Of a stretch of 64,000 nucleotides of DNA, positions 35,939 through 44,941 are shown piece by piece. The stretch comes from CAZYFH01 sp965197395. GTDB taxonomy: Bacteria > Acidobacteriota > Vicinamibacteria > Vicinamibacterales > UBA8438. Below the pieces are notes generated by a model. It did not search any database, was not told where the DNA came from, and worked only from the letters and a program-made list of their open reading frames with translations. Both the position numbers and the translations under genes were made by a program. The stretch covers positions 434,001-498,000 of the forward strand of contig CBDANB010000007.1 in assembly GCA_965197395.1 (NCBI GenBank), written 5' to 3'. The first letter of the stretch is position 1. Every line of letters starts with the position of its first letter.

Positions 35939-35977
35939 CGCAGGCCTTCAGGCCTGCGGCGCGGCTAAAGCCGCGCC
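35939..35977. repeat. Double-hairpin intergenic repeat
   Basis: Two adjoining perfect hairpins: CGCAGGCC-TTCA-GGCCTGCG (35939-35958) and GGCGCGGC-TAAA-GCCGCGCC (35958-35977, sharing one base). It lies between ligA and the NtrC-type gene. I believe similar tandem hairpins recur between genes in other Acidobacteria, but only one copy was noticed in this window. Confidence 0.65.
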
Positions 35978-36009
35978 CTACGATGGGGCAACACACGCGC
36001 GCTCAGCGA

Positions 36010-38028
36010 CTAGTCTAATAGCTTGGCGAACTCGTCCTCGTCGATGACCGGCACGCCGAGCGCGCGCGCCTTCTCCAGCTTGCTCCCCGGGTCGGCGCCG
36101 GCTAGTACCCACGTCGTCTTCTTACTCACCGCGGAGGATACCGTTCCGCCGCGAATCTCGATCGCGTGTCGAGCCTCGTCACGCGAGCGCGACGGGAGCG
36201 CGCCCGTCAGCACGAACGTCTGCCCGACCAGCGTCTGGGGCTGCACGCCGGACGCCCCTGCGGCCATGGGTCGCACGCCGGCCTTCCGCAACGCGGCCAG
36301 CAACGCCTGGGTGCGCTCCTCGTCGAAGAACGTCCGCACCGACGCCGCGACCACCGGTCCGACGTCCGGCACCGCCTCGAGCTGCTCGACTGGCGCGGCG
36401 GCAAGCGCCTCAAGGCTACCGAACGCCCGAGCCAGCACCTGCGCCACCCCCGCGCCGACATGGCGGATACCCAACCCGAACAGCAGGCGCCACAGCTCGT
36501 TCGTCTTGCTGCGCTCGAGCTGCGCCAGCACGTTCGCCGCCGACTTCTTCCCCATCCGGTCGAGCGCCTCGAGTGTCGGCGCGTCGAGCCAATAGAGATC
36601 GGCGAAACCCTCGACGAGACCGCTGCTCACGAGCTGGTCGGCGAGCGCCTCGCCCACCCCCTCGATTCGCATCGCGCCGCGACTCGTAAAGTGCTCGAGC
36701 GCGCGCCGGAACTTCGCGGGACAGCGCTGGTTGGGACACCGCCACACGACCTCGTCCCCGTCACGCGCGAGCGGTGTCTCGCACGCCGGACACCGTGTCG
36801 GCATGACGAACGGCGCCGGCGCCGGACCCCCAACCCGATCGTCGCGCGCGCTGGCGATCGGCTTGACGACCTTCGGGATGACGTCCCCGCCTTTCTCCAC
36901 CAGCACGACGTCGCCCGCACGGATGTCCTTCCGGGCGACCTCGTCCGCGTTGTGCAGCGTCGCCATCCGAATCGTCGATCCCGCCAGCCGGACGGGCTCC
37001 AGCACGGCGAACGGCGTGACGGCGCCGGTGCGCCCCACGTTGACCTCGATACGCAGCACGCGGGTCGTGGCTTGCTCCGCCGGAAACTTGAAGGCGATGG
37101 CCCAGCGCGGGAACTTGGCGGTCGCCCCGAGGGTGTCCCGGTCGCCGGCGTTCGCCACCTTGACCACCACGCCGTCCATGTCGAAGCCAAGCGACGATCG
37201 GCGATCGGCCCACTCGCGACAGAACGCGAGCACCTCTTCGACGTCGGAACACACGCGCCAGTGCGGCTCGACCGGCAATGCCCACGCGCGCAACCGATCC
37301 AGCTGGGAGCCCTCCTCCGAGGCCACGTGACCCTCGCTCACGATCTGATACATCCACGCCCGGAGGCCGCGCCGCGCGACAAGAGCCGGATCGAGGGTGC
37401 GCATCGTGCCAGCGGCCGAATTACGACGATTCGCGAACCCCGGCTCGCCGGCGTCCGCCCGCTCGCGATTGACCCGCTCGAAGGCCTCCCGGGGCAGGTA
37501 GATCTCGCCGCGGATGTCGATCCGGCCCACTGGCGCGCCCGTCAGCTGCAGCGGGATGGCACGGATGGCACGGACGTTGGAGGTCACGTCTTCCCCGCGT
37601 AGCCCATCCCCGCGGGTCACGCCCCGAACGAGGCGGCCGTCCTCGTAGGTGAGCGCGATTCCGAGCCCGTCGATCTTGAGCTCGGACACGTAGGCGACCG
37701 CGTCAGTCGTCTGCAATCCCTTCCTGACGCGCTCGTCGAACGCCCGCAGCTCTCCCTCGTCGTATGCGTTGTCCAGGCTCAGCATCTGCGCGGCATGGAC
37801 GACGGTGTCGAACCCGTCGACGGGATGACCGGCGACCCGCTGCGTCGGCGAGTCCGCGGTGACGAGCGCTGGATGTGCCGCCTCGAGCGCCGCGAGATCG
37901 CGCATCAGCGCGTCGAACTCGGCATCCGAGATCTCCGGGTCGTCGAGGGCGTAATACCGCTCTTCGTGGTGCCGAATCCGCGCGCGCAGGTCGTCGATGT
38001 GTCGCGCTGGAGACTTGCGAGGGGACAC
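36010..38028 (-). CDS. ligA: NAD-dependent DNA ligase LigA
   Basis: A 672-residue enzyme that seals nicks in DNA during replication and repair. The Ia domain and adenylation domain include the nucleotide attachment Lys in SELKIDGLG. The OB fold follows (GRTGAVTPFAVLEPV). A four-Cys zinc finger (CPAC...CPNQRC) and HhH repeats come next. The C-terminal BRCT domain (about 595-672, GQTFVLTGALPSRSRDEA) completes the typical domain order and length. It lies 6 bases downstream of the polyprenyl synthase gene. Confidence 0.97.
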   Translation of the reverse strand: MSPRKSPARHIDDLRARIRHHEERYYALDDPEISDAEFDALMRDLAALEAAHPALVTADSPTQRVAGHPVDGFDTVVHAAQMLSLDNAYDEGELRAFDERVRKGLQTTDAVAYVSELKIDGLGIALTYEDGRLVRGVTRGDGLRGEDVTSNVRAIRAIPLQLTGAPVGRIDIRGEIYLPREAFERVNRERADAGEPGFANRRNSAAGTMRTLDPALVARRGLRAWMYQIVSEGHVASEEGSQLDRLRAWALPVEPHWRVCSDVEEVLAFCREWADRRSSLGFDMDGVVVKVANAGDRDTLGATAKFPRWAIAFKFPAEQATTRVLRIEVNVGRTGAVTPFAVLEPVRLAGSTIRMATLHNADEVARKDIRAGDVVLVEKGGDVIPKVVKPIASARDDRVGGPAPAPFVMPTRCPACETPLARDGDEVVWRCPNQRCPAKFRRALEHFTSRGAMRIEGVGEALADQLVSSGLVEGFADLYWLDAPTLEALDRMGKKSAANVLAQLERSKTNELWRLLFGLGIRHVGAGVAQVLARAFGSLEALAAAPVEQLEAVPDVGPVVAASVRTFFDEERTQALLAALRKAGVRPMAAGASGVQPQTLVGQTFVLTGALPSRSRDEARHAIEIRGGTVSSAVSKKTTWVLAGADPGSKLEKARALGVPVIDEDEFAKLLD

Positions 38029-38034
38029 GAGTGA

Positions 38035-39045
38035 CTAGCGATCGCGGGCGAGCACGTAGTCGGGTAGGGCCAGCAGTGCGTCACGCTCGGCCGAGGGGGG
38101 GAAGACGTCGAGATACGCTTTGGCGGCGGTGGCATACTCTACCGCCTTGCCATACGCGTAGTCGATGGCGCGATGCTCCCGAAGCAAGGCCGACAGCTCC
38201 CGCCAGGACTCCGTCGAGACCGCGCGCTCGTCGACGACCGATCGGATCAGCTCGCTTGCCCGTCCATGGGCCCCGGCCCGTTGGAGGAGGCTGATGGCGG
38301 CCAGCGTCACCTTACCTTCACGGAGGTCGCCGCCGACCGGTTTGCCGAGGGCGGTCTGATCGGCCGTGAAGTCGAGCAGGTCGTCCACCAGCTGGAACGC
38401 AATCCCGAGATTGAAACCGTATTCGCGCAGCGCCAACTGGTGATCGCGATCGCTGGTGCCGAGGCGACACCCAATCTCGGCAGCGCCCCCGAACAAGTAC
38501 GCCGTTTTTCGACGGATGATCTCGAAATGGTCGTCCTCGGAGATATCGACGTCGCCGGCCTTGGTGAGCTGATACAGCTCGCCCTCGATCATACGCAGCG
38601 TCACGTCGCACAACAGCCGGACGATGTCGATCGAATCGTGCGTCAGCGCCAACCCCATCGACTTGATGTAAAGGTAGTCGCCGAGGAGCACCGTGATGTC
38701 GTTGCCCCAGCGCGAGTGCACGGCCTGGCGCCCACGCCGCAGCTCAGATTCATCGATGATGTCGTCGTGCACCAGGGTGGCCGTGTGAATGAACTCCACC
38801 ACGGACGCGTATAGCACGGCGCGATCGCCGCCGTAGCCCCCGAGGCGGGACGCCATCAGCAGCAGCGCGGGTCGGACGCGTTTGCCGCCGCTCGTCTGGA
38901 TGTAGCGAGCGATCTGTGGAATCAGCTCGACGCGGGACTGGATGTGGGTCGCGTACGCCTCTTCGACGGCATCGAGATCGGCCCGAATCGGCTCGAAGAT
39001 CTGTGTCAGGTCGGCGGGAGCCGACGATTTGAGCACTGGATTCAC
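38035..39045 (-). CDS. Long-chain polyprenyl diphosphate synthase (IspB-type)
   Basis: A 336-residue all-helical trans-prenyltransferase that elongates isoprenoid chains, probably for the quinone side chain. The first aspartate-rich motif is LVHDDIIDES followed by RRGRQAVH; the second is QLVDDLLDF. Other conserved residues are GGKRVRPALLL and KTAYLFGGA. It starts at GTG 39045 (GTGAATCCA). It precedes ligA by 6 bases, so the two probably share a transcript. The chain length cannot be read from sequence alone. Confidence 0.92.
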   Translation of the reverse strand: MNPVLKSSAPADLTQIFEPIRADLDAVEEAYATHIQSRVELIPQIARYIQTSGGKRVRPALLLMASRLGGYGGDRAVLYASVVEFIHTATLVHDDIIDESELRRGRQAVHSRWGNDITVLLGDYLYIKSMGLALTHDSIDIVRLLCDVTLRMIEGELYQLTKAGDVDISEDDHFEIIRRKTAYLFGGAAEIGCRLGTSDRDHQLALREYGFNLGIAFQLVDDLLDFTADQTALGKPVGGDLREGKVTLAAISLLQRAGAHGRASELIRSVVDERAVSTESWRELSALLREHRAIDYAYGKAVEYATAAKAYLDVFPPSAERDALLALPDYVLARDR

Positions 39046-39105
39046 GCGATTCGATCAGACCACACTTGCGCTGCAAGTGTCAATGCGCCAAGCCTTTAGC
39101 AGCAT

Positions 39106-39891
39106 TCAGCCCGCCTCGCTGAACAGCGTCTCGAACGCCGCCGTCGTCTCGTCAACCGTCTGCGCGAAGGACAGGCCGCGGACCTCGGCAAGCGTCTCGA
39201 CGACGCGGGCGACCCAGGCCGGTTCGTTCCGTCGGCCGCGGAACGGCGCCGGGGCCAAATACGGAGCATCCGTCTCCACGAGCAGACGATCGGCGGGCAC
39301 CATCGCCGCCGCCTCACGGATGGACTCGGCGCGCCGGAAGGTCAGGATCCCCGAGAACGAGACGTAGAAACCGAGGTCCAGCGCCCGGCGGGCGAACACG
39401 GCGTCGCCGGTGAAGCAGTGAAACACGCCGGTGACGTCGCCGGCGCCCTCTGACTGGAGGATGGCCACCGTGTCGTCATCCGCCTCACGCGTATGGATGA
39501 CCACGGGACGGCGCAGCTCGCGCGCCAGACGTACCTGGTGGCGGAACACCTCCTGCTGTACGGCGCGTGGCGCGAAATCGTAGTGATAGTCGAGACCGAT
39601 CTCCCCGATGGCCCGCGCCCCATCGCATCCACCGAGCGCCGCGCGCACGATCTCGTCGACGACTGCCGGCGTCTCCGCGAACCGGGCCGCCTGATGCGGA
39701 TGGATGCCGAGCGCGAACCGCACCTGCGGCCAGAGCGCAGCCGCCGCCTCGGCGCGTGGCCCTTCGGCCTCGTTGGTCAGGTCGAGAATGCAGAGGGCCG
39801 CGTCGAGACCAGCCGTCCTGGCCCGATCGACCACCGATTCGAGATCGGAGGCAAACGCCTCGTCGGCCAGGTGGCAGTGAGAGTCGATCAT
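39106..39891 (-). CDS. tatD: TatD-family metal-dependent hydrolase (DNase)
   Basis: A 261-residue TIM-barrel hydrolase. Metal-binding features include DSHCHL at the start, GEIGLDYHYDFAP, VIHTREADDD, GVFHCFTGD and LVETDAPYLAP near the C terminus. TatD proteins have 3'-5' exonuclease/DNase activity in relatives and may act in DNA repair or turnover. The start at ATG 39891 abuts repeat copy C, which may affect expression. It is followed by the polyprenyl synthase gene after about 60 bases. Confidence 0.93.
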   Translation of the reverse strand: MIDSHCHLADEAFASDLESVVDRARTAGLDAALCILDLTNEAEGPRAEAAAALWPQVRFALGIHPHQAARFAETPAVVDEIVRAALGGCDGARAIGEIGLDYHYDFAPRAVQQEVFRHQVRLARELRRPVVIHTREADDDTVAILQSEGAGDVTGVFHCFTGDAVFARRALDLGFYVSFSGILTFRRAESIREAAAMVPADRLLVETDAPYLAPAPFRGRRNEPAWVARVVETLAEVRGLSFAQTVDETTAAFETLFSEAG

Positions 39892-39893
39892 CG

Positions 39894-39998
39894 TCTAGAT
39901 GGGGCTTCGCCCCAAGCCCCCGCGACCGCTCCGTGGGGACCCCGAGTGCCCCACTCCGCGGCCGCGAGGCGCGCCGTGCGCGCCTTGGCCGTCCGCCG
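39894..39998 (+). repeat. Dispersed structured intergenic repeat, copy C
   Basis: Third copy of the ~105-bp repeat (others at 16697-16803 and 22503-22608). It starts TCTAGATGGGGCTTCGCCCC and ends GCGCGCCTTGGCCG. It lies two bases upstream of the tatD start codon. The GGGGC/GCCCC hairpin and GTGGGG/CCCCAC pair are present. Confidence 0.8.
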
Positions 39999-40057
39999 GG
40001 TTCGAGCGACAGCCGATTCTCGCGGGATGCCGTCAAGACCGGCGACGCTCTGCGTGT

Positions 40058-40432
40058 TCAGACCATCTTCCAGTGCTTAGAGGCGCTGAGCTTCTCAATG
40101 GCCTCCCGCGCCGCGTAGAGCTTCAAGAATCCACACTGGGCGCACACCACAGGACGCACCTTGGCGGATGCGAAGATCCCCGAACCCAGCTTCGGTATTA
40201 GCTCCCCGCCAATAGTGGTCGTGTCGATATAGTCCTCGTACTCGTAGAGGTGATGCGAGTCGCATTCTGGACATCGTTTCATACGGGTCTCCTCATAGTC
40301 GAGGTCGTGGACATCGATATCCAATGCAGACGCGAGGGCCTTCTTTGACTGAAGCGACGCTGCGGCCTCGCTCTCGATTCGCTGTATCGTCCTCACGTTG
40401 AGCCCGGACGCGATCGCCAGCTCCTCCTGCAA
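40058..40432 (-). CDS. Truncated HTH / zinc-ribbon protein
   Basis: From TTG 40432 the frame gives 124 residues. The first ~35 residues (QEELAIASGLNVRTIQRIES) are the later helices of an XRE-type HTH; the usual first helix is absent, so the 5' end appears lost. A zinc-ribbon part follows (RCPECDSHH and CAQCGFLKLYAA). An ATG at 40282 with GAGGAG 7 bases upstream could express the 74-residue zinc-ribbon part alone. GC is below the neighbours. It may be a degraded acquired gene. The gene lies between repeat C and metG. Confidence 0.5.
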   Translation of the reverse strand: MQEELAIASGLNVRTIQRIESEAAASLQSKKALASALDIDVHDLDYEETRMKRCPECDSHHLYEYEDYIDTTTIGGELIPKLGSGIFASAKVRPVVCAQCGFLKLYAAREAIEKLSASKHWKMV

Positions 40433-40543
40433 CCTCGATGATCCGGTACACGGCCTGCTACGGCCAGCGAAGGCGCGGCTTTCCGGCGGGCCGACCCCGG
40501 CTGTCGGATTGATACGCGCAGCCGCGACGTCGGGAGAAACGCT

Positions 40544-42535
40544 TTAGCGGACCGTTGATCCGGCGGGAGCGCGCTCGGGATCATCCGGCGTCAACAGCAC
40601 CGGCTCGCCGTCCTTGTCGGTGGCGGCCAGTACCATGCCGTTCGACTCGATCCCCATAATGGTCGCCGGTTGCAGATTGGCGACGAAGACGACGTGCCGT
40701 CCGACCAGCGTCTCGGGCGCATACGACCGCGCGATGCCCGCGACGACCTGACGCACGCCGGCACCGGTCTCGATCTCGAGACGCACGAGCTTTCTCGACT
40801 TCGGGACGGCTTCGGCGGTCACGACCCGGCCAATACGCAGCTCGACCTTCGCGAATTCGTCGAACGCGATTCGCGGCTCGTCCGCCTGCGGTGCGGCGGC
40901 CGCCGCCGAGTCGGTGACCGGTGTCTGGTCTGGCTCTTCCATCGTCGCGCCTTTCTCCTTGGTTTGCTGGCCGCCACCGGGCCGGCCGACCACCGCCGCC
41001 CCCCGCGCGGTCCCCGCATTGATCCGCGGCCACAGCGCCTCGCCCTTGATGATGCTCCGCGTCGCCCCCGGGGCGGCCGCCCATGCTGTGTCACGGTCCA
41101 GCCGCAGCGTGTCCACGTCGCGCGTCTCTCCGACGCGCCGCAGGATCTCGGCCGCAGACGCGGGCATCACCGGCAGCAGGAGCACCGCGGCGATGCGCAC
41201 CGCCTCACTCACGTCGTAGAGACAGCGATCGAGCTCGTCGGCGCGCGCGGGGTCCTTGGCGAGCGTCCAGGGTTGGACGGCCGCGATGAACTCGTTGGCG
41301 CGATCGACCACGTCGAATGCGGCCGAGATACCACGATGTAGCGCGCACGTATCCATGACGCCCCGGTAGCTCGCGACAGCGGCCGCCGCCGTGTCAGCAA
41401 GCGGCCCCGCCTCGCGCGCGGGTGAGGCCAGCCGGCCCTGTCGGTATCGATGGGCCATCGCCGCCAGGCGGCTCACGAGGTTCCCGAGGTTGTTCGCCAG
41501 GTCGACGTTGTAGCGCTCCTCGAAGCGATCCCACGTAAAGTCGCCGTCTTGTCCGAAGGCAATCTCCTTGGTCAGATACAGACGCAGCGGGTCCGGACCG
41601 AGTCGGTCCGCCGCCTGGAGCGGGTCGACGACCGTGCCCAGCGTCTTGCTCATCTTCTGCCCCTGCCAGTGCACCCAGCCGTGTCCGAAGACCCGCCGTG
41701 GCAACGGCACCCCCGCACTCATGAGCATCGCGGGCCAGACCACGCAGTGGAAACGTGTGATGTCCTTTCCGATCACGTGGAGGTCGGCGGGCCACCAGGC
41801 GGCGAACAGCCGGTCATCGGTGCCGTAGCCGACGGCCGAGGCGTAGTTGATCAGCGCATCCACCCAGACGTACACGACGCTGGACGGATCGTCCGGCAGC
41901 GGGATCCCCCATGACTGGCCGGTGCGGCTCATCGAGATGTCGTCGATGCCGGCTTCGAGCAGTCGGAGGATCTCGTTCCGTCTCATGTCGGGCTCGAGGA
42001 ACTCGGGATGCGCCGCGAAGTGGTCGAGCAGCGGCTGCCGGTACTTCGACAACCGAAAGAAGTGGTTCTTCTCCTTGATCCACTCCGGTGACCGTTCGTG
42101 AATCGGGCAATTGCCCTCAACGAGGTCCTTCTCCTGCTTGAACGCCTCGCACGAGACGCAATACCACCCCTCGTAGAAGCCTTCGTAGAGGTCGCCCGCC
42201 TCGGCAATGCGTGAGATCAGCGCCGTGACCCCTTCGCGGTGCCGGCTTTCGGTGGTCCGGATGAAGTCATCGAACGAGATATCGAGCCGCTGCCACACCT
42301 CGCGGAACGCGGCTTCCATTTGGTCGCAGTAGGCCAACGGGTCGAGGTCGAGCTCCCGGGCACGCTGAAAGACGTTCTGCGAGTGCTCGTCGTTGCCCAT
42401 GAGAAAGCGGGTCTCGAAACCGCACAGGCGTTTGTAGCGCGCGATGACATCCGCCGCGATCTTCTCGTAGGCCGTCCCGAGATGGGGCCGGCTGTTGACG
42501 AAGTCGATCGCGGTGGTGAGATAGAACGTAGACAT
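40544..42535 (-). CDS. metG: Methionyl-tRNA synthetase with C-terminal tRNA-binding domain
   Basis: A 663-residue class I synthetase that charges tRNA-Met. The HIGH-type signature is RPHLGTAYEKI and the KMSKS-type is KMSKTLG. One zinc knuckle is visible (CVSCEAF...NCPIHE). The anticodon-binding helices follow. After an Ala/Gln-rich linker (about 530-560), a C-terminal EMAP/Trbp111-like tRNA-binding domain appears (FAKVELRIGRVVTAEAVP). The start is ATG 42535; no riboswitch or T-box was recognised upstream. Confidence 0.97.
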   Translation of the reverse strand: MSTFYLTTAIDFVNSRPHLGTAYEKIAADVIARYKRLCGFETRFLMGNDEHSQNVFQRARELDLDPLAYCDQMEAAFREVWQRLDISFDDFIRTTESRHREGVTALISRIAEAGDLYEGFYEGWYCVSCEAFKQEKDLVEGNCPIHERSPEWIKEKNHFFRLSKYRQPLLDHFAAHPEFLEPDMRRNEILRLLEAGIDDISMSRTGQSWGIPLPDDPSSVVYVWVDALINYASAVGYGTDDRLFAAWWPADLHVIGKDITRFHCVVWPAMLMSAGVPLPRRVFGHGWVHWQGQKMSKTLGTVVDPLQAADRLGPDPLRLYLTKEIAFGQDGDFTWDRFEERYNVDLANNLGNLVSRLAAMAHRYRQGRLASPAREAGPLADTAAAAVASYRGVMDTCALHRGISAAFDVVDRANEFIAAVQPWTLAKDPARADELDRCLYDVSEAVRIAAVLLLPVMPASAAEILRRVGETRDVDTLRLDRDTAWAAAPGATRSIIKGEALWPRINAGTARGAAVVGRPGGGQQTKEKGATMEEPDQTPVTDSAAAAAPQADEPRIAFDEFAKVELRIGRVVTAEAVPKSRKLVRLEIETGAGVRQVVAGIARSYAPETLVGRHVVFVANLQPATIMGIESNGMVLAATDKDGEPVLLTPDDPERAPAGSTVR

Positions 42536-42638
42536 CTGCGTGACAGGCTGGGGCTCGTCCGTTAGCAGCCCGTGGTGAAAGCCCCGCTACATGCTCGTTG
42601 CCACGGCCAGCGTCCCGAGTCACCGGCCTCGACGGGGT

Positions 42639-43985
42639 TCATCGTGTTTCCGGGTTCCGCTCCAGCCACGCTTTCGCGGCCACCGCCTGCACGTGCTTCA
42701 CGGACACGCGGTTCGCCTCGGCCACCCGCACGCAATCGTCGAACTCAGGGGCGGCGTTCAGCACCGTGTCGTCACGCCGCGCGACCTTCATGCGAATCAC
42801 GCCCAATGGCGTATCGACCGCCACGAGGTCGCGCTCGAGCCGTTCGCGACTCGTCTCCGAGACCCGCACGCCGATCGTCGTCGTTTCGGCGAACAGCAGA
42901 TCGCAGAGCGCCTGACGCCGATCGGGCGATGCGATGACCGTCACGAGCGTGCCGGGGCGGTTCTTCTTCATCTGGATCGGCGCGTAGAAGACGTCGAGCG
43001 CACCGGCCGCGTGGAGCCGATCCATCAGCACGCCGTAGATCTGCGGGTTCATGTCGTCGATCTGGCACTCGACCACGACGACCCGTTCGAGCGGCGCGGG
43101 GCCGCCGGTCTCGCCGACCAGAACGCGCAGCACATTCGGCATCCCCTTGGGATTCCGGTCGCCGGCGCCGTAGCCGACCGGGCCCAGCGTCATCGACGGA
43201 ACCGCGCCGTACTCCGAGGCGTAGTCGGTCACCAACAGCGCGCCCGTCGGTGTGAGGAGCTCGCCGCGGGGCCCGTGGGCGTAGATGGGCGCTCCCTCGA
43301 GGAGACGCGTCGTGGCTGGCGCCGGCACCGGGAGCTCCCCATGCGCGCAGTGGACCGTCCCCGAGCCGACATTGAGCGGTGAGGCAACGATGCGATCCGG
43401 GGCGAACCACTCGAAGGCGAAGACGGCGCCGACGATGTCGACGATCGAATCGACGGCACCTACTTCGTGCAGATGCACCTGCTCGATCGGCATCTGGTGG
43501 ATGCCAGCCTCGACCTCCGCGAGCCGTGTGAAGAGACCGATGGCGCGGGTTCTTGCGGCCGCAGACAGGCCGGAGCGCTCAACGATGGCCGCGATGTCTG
43601 ACAGTCCTCGGTGATGATGACGTCCGTGACCGGGATGGTCGTGCGCGTGCTCCCCGTGTTGATGGTCGTGCGCGCCATCCTGGTCATCGTGCTGATGGTC
43701 GTGCGCGTCGACTCCGTGGTGATGATCGAGCTCGTGATCGTGGCGGTGTACCGAACCTGGGACAGGGTCGAGCGGGGCTCCATCGGACCCCTCGACGACC
43801 CGGAACTTGGTGGCCGCAATGCCACAGCGGTCGACCCGGTCGACGGCGATGGTGACGTCGTCGAGCTGGAGCGTGGAGACCACGTCGCGCAGCCCGTCGA
43901 ACGGAAGGCCGGCGTCGAGCAGCGCGCCGAGCACCATGTCGCCGGAGGCGCCGGAGAAGCAGTCCAGGTACAGCGTACGTGCCAC
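42639..43985 (-). CDS. larC: LarC-type nickel insertion protein with a His-rich insert
   Basis: A 448-residue protein starting at GTG 43985 with CAGGAG upstream. It matches the LarC/DUF111 family, which inserts nickel into the pincer cofactor of lactate racemase-type enzymes. Motifs include LDCFSGASGDMVLGALLDAG, HLHEVGAVDSIVDIVGA, LTPTGALLV and ECQIDDMNPQ. Residues 80-125 form an unusually His-rich insert (19 His in 46), likely for metal storage or delivery. It is one continuous frame, not the two-frame form seen in Lactobacillus. No LarB or LarE gene is adjacent. Confidence 0.9.
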   Translation of the reverse strand: MARTLYLDCFSGASGDMVLGALLDAGLPFDGLRDVVSTLQLDDVTIAVDRVDRCGIAATKFRVVEGSDGAPLDPVPGSVHRHDHELDHHHGVDAHDHQHDDQDGAHDHQHGEHAHDHPGHGRHHHRGLSDIAAIVERSGLSAAARTRAIGLFTRLAEVEAGIHQMPIEQVHLHEVGAVDSIVDIVGAVFAFEWFAPDRIVASPLNVGSGTVHCAHGELPVPAPATTRLLEGAPIYAHGPRGELLTPTGALLVTDYASEYGAVPSMTLGPVGYGAGDRNPKGMPNVLRVLVGETGGPAPLERVVVVECQIDDMNPQIYGVLMDRLHAAGALDVFYAPIQMKKNRPGTLVTVIASPDRRQALCDLLFAETTTIGVRVSETSRERLERDLVAVDTPLGVIRMKVARRDDTVLNAAPEFDDCVRVAEANRVSVKHVQAVAAKAWLERNPETR

Positions 43986-44086
43986 GTCGCGGATACTCCT
44001 GATGATCCCGACTTAGGGCTTAGGCTGGCGGATTTGTCACGCACGTCGCGGCGCGCCATCGAATGAGTCCACCTCGAACCGTGCGC

Positions 44087-44116
44087 TTTGAGCCTTAAGC
44101 CTTGAGCCTTGAGCCT
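44087..44116. repeat. Heptanucleotide tandem repeat
   Basis: Four or so units of TTGAGCC/TTAAGCC between larC and radC. It resembles the period-7 tract at 17815-17852. No coding role. Confidence 0.55.
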
Positions 44117-44148
44117 GATTATCTCGCGATTCGCTGGATAGCGGTGCC

Positions 44149-44814
44149 CTACATCCGCCCGGCCTCCTTGAAGCTGTAGTAGGCCGCGTCGGCAAGGACG
44201 ACGTGGTCCAACACGTCGATCCCCATGATCCCTCCCGCCTCCACCAGACGGGTCGTCAGCTGGACGTCGTCTCGACTGGGCGCCGGGTCACCCGATGGGT
44301 GATTGTGAAACACGACGATCGCGGCCGCGCCGCCAGCCGCCGCCGCCTGAAACACCTCGCGCGGATGTACGAGGCTCGCGTCGAGCGTGCCGACCGACAG
44401 CACCGACACGCGCACCACGCGGTGCCTCGTATCAAGCAAGACGACGCCGAACTGCTCGACGGACCGTGCGCCGTAGCGCGGGAGCAGATAGGCCGCGACC
44501 TCGCGAGGACTGCCGAGCTGGATCCGTTCATCCGGAGCATCCAGCGTGCGACGCCCGAGCTCGATCGCCGCGAGGATGCGGGCAGCGGTGGCTGGCCCGA
44601 CGCCCGTCACTCGGCGCAGGTGTCCATCGAGCACGCGGGTCAGACCGTGCACACCGCCGGCGAGATCCAGCACCCGGTTGGCAAGATCGAGCACGCCTTC
44701 GCGCGGCGACCCGTGGCCGAGCACCGCGGCGAGCAACTCGTTGTCGCCCAATGCAGCGGCGCCGAGCCGTCCGAGCTTTTCCCGCGGGCGGTCGTGCGGC
44801 GCGAGCAGTTTCAT
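44149..44814 (-). CDS. radC: RadC-family JAB1/MPN-domain protein
   Basis: A 221-residue protein from ATG 44814 (MKLLAPHDRPREKL matches the usual family start); longer readings upstream overlap dapF. A UPF0758 helix-hairpin-helix N-terminal part (VTGVGPATAARILAAIELGRR) is followed by the JAMM metal-binding motif HNHPSGDPAPSRDD. RadC was named for DNA repair, but its actual role is uncertain; a metallopeptidase/isopeptidase fold is clear. It lies downstream of the dapF homologue on the same strand. Confidence 0.88.
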   Translation of the reverse strand: MKLLAPHDRPREKLGRLGAAALGDNELLAAVLGHGSPREGVLDLANRVLDLAGGVHGLTRVLDGHLRRVTGVGPATAARILAAIELGRRTLDAPDERIQLGSPREVAAYLLPRYGARSVEQFGVVLLDTRHRVVRVSVLSVGTLDASLVHPREVFQAAAAGGAAAIVVFHNHPSGDPAPSRDDVQLTTRLVEAGGIMGIDVLDHVVLADAAYYSFKEAGRM

Positions 44815-44941
44815 CTGCTCGATCGCCGTTTCAAGCCTTGTGCCGGGCGCTGGGTCGTCGTGCACGCCGTCCGAACGGTCGCAGGCCGCGCTCCCACGTG
44901 AATCCCTGCCACCCGCACCGCACCGACAGTACGCTGAAGCT

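Noticed and set aside
42536..42638. Possible SAM or T-box leader before metG
   Set aside because: No conserved core of either element could be made out in the 103-base gap.
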